A stretch of 64,000 nucleotides of DNA, taken from NCBI GenBank assembly GCA_027922465.2, contig BQMF02000179.1, positions 310,001 to 374,000 on the forward strand. Direction: 5' to 3'. The position numbers were made by a program, and so were the translations under genes. The notes under the pieces were generated by a model. The model was not told where the DNA came from. It did no database searches and saw nothing but the letters and a program-made list of their open reading frames with translations. Shown here in pieces: positions 58,918 through 64,000 of this stretch; the first letter of the stretch is position 1; each line of letters opens with the position of its first letter. The DNA comes from Turritopsis dohrnii (Eukaryota > Cnidaria > Hydrozoa > Anthoathecata > Oceaniidae).

Positions 58918-59715
58918 TCGATTTATGTATAATGTAAAAAGACCTTTATCGTAAATATTAATCAAAACTTTTAATAGGCTAGTTGCACAATTGTACATTC
59001 ATTGCGTTTCAACTTTTAACATCCTTATTACTCATCATAAATCTTTGCTTCAATTGCAGAGGAAAATGTCACCCTGGTTTCATTGCAGTTGAGTCAAAGT
59101 GAAGCATGGCTGATTTTCTTTTTGATTTTTCTTGTTTTATTTTTCTAATCTTAGCGATAAAAGTAGCCTTAAGGTTAGGCCATAACCTCAAATTCTATAA
59201 TCAAAGTTGACTTTTTGATTGGTAGATCAGTCAACTAACAGACGTCAATAGTCAGAATGTCTAGTTAAGCCTGTAAGTAAATATGCGTAGTACATGAACA
59301 CTTGTTTCCGCTTCATAAGTGTGAATCAGGCTTTAAGTTCCACTCGTTACGTTATGTAACATATTCTAATGAACACCTTAATGACGATGAAAACATCAAA
59401 CTTTATTTACATCGTTAACAAGTCCATCAAATGCTTACTAAGTACAAATTGCTTATAAAAAAAAACGTGTAATAGAATTTTTTTTTCTAAAGTTTTAAAT
59501 TACTGATGTAATTAAGAATGATAAAAAACGTTTGTGTGAGATTGTTCCTCGTGTATCGTTTCTTTTAAAAAAACTACACAAATGCTATTTTTACACGGTT
59601 TCAAAGCTAGGGGAGGTCTGCTGTGACGTAATTTCTGAAAAGGTCTATATTCTGTGGCTCTATAAAAGTATCGAAGTTAAAGGCGAATATCCACTTCGGA
59701 TAATTGTCCGCGGGT
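58918..59715. other. 3' flank of the receptor gene
   Basis: Contains the presumed 3' UTR. No clear AATAAA close to the stop; no other gene or repeat recognised. Confidence 0.4.
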
Positions 59716-59805
59716 GGACCGGATTGGTTCGCAAAACAATAGACCACGTGCAAGTATTACGTAATATTTTCACGTGGTCTATTGTTTAGCGAACCGATCC
59801 GGTCC
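59716..59805. repeat. 90-bp palindrome (near-perfect hairpin)
   Basis: The arm GGACCGGATTGGTTCGC, then AACAATAGACCACGTG, is mirrored by CACGTGGTCTATTGTT, then GCGAACCGATCCGGTCC. About 20 bases lie between (itself containing TATTACGTAATA), and one or two mismatches or bulges are present. It could extrude as a cruciform or be the core of a foldback element. Confidence 0.85.
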
Positions 59806-59921
59806 AAATCACGATAGTTCATGGGATGAAGTTGTCTCTCTTAAAAGTTTCAACCAAAACTCCTACAATTGGAAACGTCATTTCGAAATCTATAAAGTTA
59901 TATTTTCTTGCTGATACCGAT

Positions 59922-60738
59922 AAGGATTCCATCGATATGAAATTTATAAGAATAAATTGGATATTTACTTTAAAAACTGCGCTAATATTTTTAGTTGCTT
60001 TTTTTTGAAACACGCTGTATTAGGCTTCTTTTATAAGTTTTTTAATGGATATGCCAGAAAAAATTAATTAAAAAAACATGGTGGAGTATTTATAATGTGA
60101 TATTAATTCTCATTTTTCTTGGAACACATCAAGAAAGGAAATAAATAGATAAATACCGATTCTCTCTAATAAGCGCCCGGGCGCTAATTACAAAGAAAAC
60201 GGTAACCTTACTCATGGATTGTCTTCTTTTTGTTAGCGTTTGTCAAAAATACATCGTAATAAAGACAAAAAGGTAAGGATTCCATCGATATGAAATTTAT
60301 AAGAATAAATTGGATATTTACTTTAAAAACTGCGCTAATAGTTTTAGTTGCTTTTTTTTGAAACACGCTGTATTAGGCTTCTTTTATAAGTTTTTTAATG
60401 GATATGCCAGAAAAAATTAATTAAAAAAACATGGTGGAGTATTTATAATGTGATATTAATTCTCATTTTTCTTGGAACACATCAAGAAAGGAAATAAATA
60501 GATAAATACCGATTCTCTCTAATAAGCGCCCGGGCGCTAATTACAAAGAAAACGGTAACCTTACTCATGGATTGTCTTCTTTTTGTTAGCGTTTGTCAAA
60601 AATACATCGTAATAAAGACAAAAAGGTAAGGATTCCATCGATATGAAATTTATAAGAATAAATTGGATATTTACTTTAAAAACTGCGCTAATATTTTTAG
60701 TTGCTTTTTTTTGAAACACGCTGTATTAGGCTTCTTGA
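59922..60738. repeat. 353-bp tandem repeat, two full copies and a partial third
   Basis: The phrase AAGGATTCCATCGATATGAA starts at 59922, 60275 and 60628, exactly 353 bases apart. The copies are almost identical (one clear substitution near 60340), and the third stops after GTATTAGGCTTCTT. Each copy contains TACCGATTCTCTCTAATAAG followed by the palindrome GCGCCCGGGCGC, similar to TA-flanked MITE ends in this window. A very recent duplication, or an assembly effect. Confidence 0.88.
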
Positions 60739-60748
60739 ACTGGATATA

Positions 60749-60750
<2 letters not shown>

Positions 60751-60805
<55 letters not shown>
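60751..60805. repeat. (AATC)n microsatellite
   Basis: About 14 uninterrupted AATC units. It lies just after the third partial copy of the 353-bp repeat. Confidence 0.95.
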
Positions 60806-60806
<1 letters not shown>

Positions 60807-60819
60807 GCAGCTGACGTCT

Positions 60820-60985
60820 GTACTGCCAGTAAATGTCGCAATCGCCAGTAAATGTCGCGTAAGCCAGTTAATGTCGCAAAATTGCCAGTAAGTGTCGCAA
60901 CTAGAATTTTCATTTGTTTTAATTTTTTTAACAATAAATGTCGTAATGTTTTTCAAAATCAACAGCAAATGTCGCAAACTTACAC
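60820..60985. repeat. GCCAGTAAATGTCGC repeat block
   Basis: Four close copies of GCCAGTAAATGTCGCA within about 75 bases and two more distant ones (AATAAATGTCGTAA, GCAAATGTCGCAAA). It resembles the subterminal iterons of DNA transposons; no partner end was found. Confidence 0.7.
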
Positions 60986-62967
60986 AAAGTGATTTTGATC
61001 ATATAATGTGTAGGGTATAAAAAGGAAAGACTTGTTGCTTAAATCAATCGGTCAGGACTCACTTTGGGAAATCTTGAAGCAAAGAGTTACTAGTAGTATT
61101 AGCGACAAAAGTAAAAGCAACTTGCTATGTGAAACATAATGTTGAAAATTATAGCTGTCTTATTTTTATATTTTGCAATCTCTGTGACATGGCAATACCT
61201 ATTACAGGGAAAAATGTATTTGGATTTTTATTTTAATGTCGGACGGAATCGATAAAATTATCATTTTGAATTTTTAGAATCCATACTTGATTCTATCGAA
61301 ACGGGATGTAGCTAGAAGGAAAGAGAAATTCTGCTAGAGTATATACTGTATTTTGAACAATAATTCAAATCTTTTTAGTTTAACAATGCCCGGTTCTATC
61401 AAGTTATAATAATAACATTATAAAATTTCGGACGGAACGTCTAATATATTTATCGGACAGAAATTTTGTTTTGGCTTCAATTCCTATCAAAAATGTTATT
61501 AATCGTTATAATAGATTAATATACAATAGATTAAGCCAAAATTTAAGAAACCAGTCTAGCCACTTAGAAGAATTAGACATTGTTTTTTCAAAAGATGATG
61601 ACCAATTTTCAAACAGGCCCGTTTCAGTCATATAATGTCGTGACAAAATACAAGAACACACTGAATAAGCATTCTCTTCTAACGGGGAATGAAAATGAGA
61701 TGCTTAGAGATGGCAGTTCCTCTTATTCGATTATCTCCTTAAATCTCATCATACATCCACTGCCATGCCAACCTCGACCCTGGGTTCGAGGTTGACTGCC
61801 ATGCAGGATCATAAAAAGATGTCTCAAAGAGTAACTGATATTCTCAATAACATAATGAGGAATGCGAACCCCAAAGCAAGATTAACGTTTAAGATTGCGT
61901 TTAACCGCGTTTAACCGCGCCGAGCGAATTGCCAACTTTGAAAAAATAGTTTTGACGATATTTTCAGTGACAGTACTGTGAAGTATAGTTTGACAGTGAA
62001 CAAGAACCCACCCTTCATGAAAGGAACATCTCCATATTGAATTAGCAGAAGGTGTTATGGTTATAGTTGCCAAAAAACTCTACCTGAAGAAGAGACTTCG
62101 AAATTTTTATTTTAAGAGAAAAGGGAACACCAAACGTCAAGACGCGTAAAGAGAAGGTACAATACCCAACAATTAACCAATCAAGGTTCAAAAACAAAAT
62201 ATAAACACAGCTGGTCTTTGTTCTGATAAATACAATTGATACAAAACACTAGAGGAAGAATAGTAAATAATATACAATATATAAATACACTAACTATTTG
62301 TAGAGCCATGCACATTGGAAAATTTCCTGCTCTACAATGATAAGTTGATAATTGATATATACTTCTCGTTTCAAGTGAATTTCGAATTTTTAAATCACGT
62401 GGGTAGCACATGATCAAAGTTTATCAATGTACTGCCAGACCAGAAAAATTTCAAATGATCATAGACTTAGACCTCAATGCAAAAGCATGAAATATTATTA
62501 TTATTCTTCAGATCAGGTTAGAAAACAATTCTCTTGCTTGAAACAGGTGGCATCCTCTTTCACCAGTAGTCCACTAAGGTTAGGAATTGTTTATATTTTA
62601 ATAAAACTGGCATTCAAAAGTCTCGACTTCTACTCTATCGCATGAATGACAAAAATGCAAACGATCTCACGGTTTATACCGTTACTCCTCTAAGATAAAT
62701 CGGAACTAAATCGGAACTACAAAAAAATAACAGAGAGACGAAAAACATGCACACACTGAGCTGTTGCTAGGTGAAGACCCCATTCTTCATTGCTTACAGT
62801 ATTTTCTAAAACGAGATGAAGTGAAGCATTCCTTAACTTAACCAACTGGCCTACTTGAAGGACATCGTATGAAATCTGTACCCATTCAATCATTCAACCA
62901 TTCAATCATGTGCAAAAAACATTTTTCTTACAGCTTCGATGTCATTTTTAATCATCTCTGTTTTATT
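60986..62967. other. Unassigned AT-rich region
   Basis: No gene recognised. A small inverted repeat, CAACCTCGACCCTGGGTTCG plus AGGTTG, lies at about 61769-61795, and a GCGTTTAACCGCGTTTAACC doublet at about 61898. The short ORFs lack motifs. Confidence 0.45.
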
Positions 62968-64000
62968 TTATTTTTTATTCTGATTTTTAATGTTGACCAA
63001 GATTTCTCGAATAGTCGCTTCCATCCTCTTCCGGTCGAAAGTCATCGTGTCTTTCGAGTACTCTACTTTGGAAATTCGAGCTTCTAAGCTGTTAATTTTC
63101 TGAGTAGAGATCTCTTTCCTTTTCATGATCACGTCCAAACCAGTTTGAAGATCCAAGCAACTTTTCTCACATTTATATGCAGAATCTATCGCGTCTTTGC
63201 AACCTATATTGAAAGCAAAGTCATTGTAACTATGTAAACAGTGGCCATAGTCTTAGTTTTGGGTGTGGTGAAAAATGAAAATGGTCAAACTGGAAATTTT
63301 TTTAGCATTTGAAAGATCATCAAACATAGATTATAAAACGTATCAGCACCCAAATCTGACACCACCTACTTCCCTAAGGGATTGTTCACAAAGTCAACCA
63401 TTTTTTCAAGATTTTTGACAGCCCTCTTCCTCCTCTGTCAACCTGCGTCAACTTTGCCTTGCCCCCTCCCACTCAGTTGACGTCATCGTTTTTATAATTA
63501 GACGTAAAAATATTTGCAATGATTAAGCAATACGGAAGGACTTTCCCACGCCACGACGGACCACATCAAGATCACATTCAGCGTAAACATTTTCATAAGA
63601 AACTTTTACTTAATTAGAAAATCAAGGTTCTGAAAAATTGTTGACGTCAACAGTAGTATTTTTACACAACCTTCAGTGATATGTACTCTTGTTATAGTTG
63701 GTCCTCCAGCAACTCTTCACTGCCAATAAAGAGAGCCCTTTGTCGTTGTTTTCAGATGCAATACCGTACTAGCAACAGCCTGGTTTTTATCTTTAAACAT
63801 TCATCAATAACCATGCATTTAAGATCAATAAAAAAATCCTCCTCAAATATTCTTTATAAACGACGCATGCACCACTTGGAAACGAGGCAATTGCTGTTAT
63901 GACATCATGTTTCTATTTATAAACCCGGTTCACAAAATTCTAGATTTACAACTCAACGTGTACTTACCTTCCGTCCGTCTCCCTTCTTCGACAGTATTAT
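62968..64000 (-). CDS. Coiled-coil protein, last exon(s), open at the right edge
   Basis: The terminal exon 62968-63203 follows a TATAG acceptor. It reads CKDAIDSAYKCEKSCLDLQ, then charged heptad-like sequence (KINSLEARISKVEYSK, RKRMEATIREILVNIKNQ), and ends in TAA followed by AATAAAATAAAA on the minus strand. This is a likely coiled coil of about 60 residues at the C-terminus. Near the window edge, a GAAG/GTAAGT donor at 63968 on the minus strand closes an open frame running to 64000, and its phase fits the terminal exon. The intron would be 63204-63967. No family can be named. The splice match and the polyadenylation-like signal support a real gene, but only about 90 residues are visible. 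Confidence 0.45.

Noticed and set aside
60748..60990. CRISPR-like spacing of the GCCAGTAAATGTCGC repeats
   Set aside because: Repeats are too short, the spacing is irregular and the genome is eukaryotic; a transposon iteron block is the simpler reading.
63681..63902. 73-codon plus-strand ORF near the right edge
   Set aside because: It falls in the predicted intron of the minus-strand coiled-coil gene and has no recognisable motif.

Overview
The window is AT-rich eukaryotic nuclear DNA from an animal. It has multi-exon genes with canonical GT/AG introns, dense DNA-transposon and Helitron remnants, and no bacterial features. An innexin gap-junction gene, an Ig-type single-pass receptor, a BTB gene and an alpha-kinase copy fit an invertebrate metazoan. 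The gene style and transposon mix (Helitron, PIF/Harbinger, pogo/mariner-like, and a DUF4806-type gene) make a cnidarian, perhaps a hydrozoan such as Hydractinia, Clytia or Hydra, the best guess. That is an inference; there is no species-diagnostic sequence here.

Layout. 0-3 kb: a transposase fragment, the 3' exons of a DUF4806-type gene (+), and a class A GPCR last-exon fragment. 3-8.9 kb: a nest of small DNA transposons (two Harbinger-derived elements with TTA target duplications, a pogo-like element, a MITE with a near-TTAGGGGC inverted repeat, and non-autonomous Helitrons). 8.9-23.7 kb: a head-to-tail array of eight Helitron units, all pointing to the minus strand, two of which share a nested second Helitron at the same site. 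24-27 kb: a 126-bp minisatellite, a pogo-like element carrying a HIRAN-like ORF, and other repeats. 27.7-35.4 kb: a two-exon BTB gene (-) whose 7-kb intron holds two complete Helitrons. 36.6-42.3 kb: an iteron-ended element with another element nested inside, a frameshifted intronless alpha-kinase copy, a Helitron, and a long-TIR mariner-type MITE. 42.4-44.4 kb: a three-exon innexin (+), the best intact gene. 47.1-51.9 kb: a second Helitron array (five units, plus orientation). 52.4-54.2 kb: two more small DNA transposons. 55.9-58.9 kb: the 3' six exons of a type I membrane receptor (Ig-like domain, Cys-rich/EGF-like module, stalk, TM, cytoplasmic tail with two PPxY motifs). 59-64 kb: a large perfect-looking palindrome, a 353-bp tandem repeat, microsatellites, and the last exons of a coiled-coil protein gene (-).

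The host genes (innexin, receptor, BTB protein) show no operon-like or pathway link; they are independent loci separated by mobile DNA. The strongest unusual signal is the pair of opposite-polarity Helitron concatemers. They have exact CTAG/TC junctions, interchangeable ends and bodies, a nested element with a preserved empty site, and recurring antisense ORFs.

All exon calls were made by eye from ORFs and splice signals. No database search was run, so family names rest on recognised motifs.
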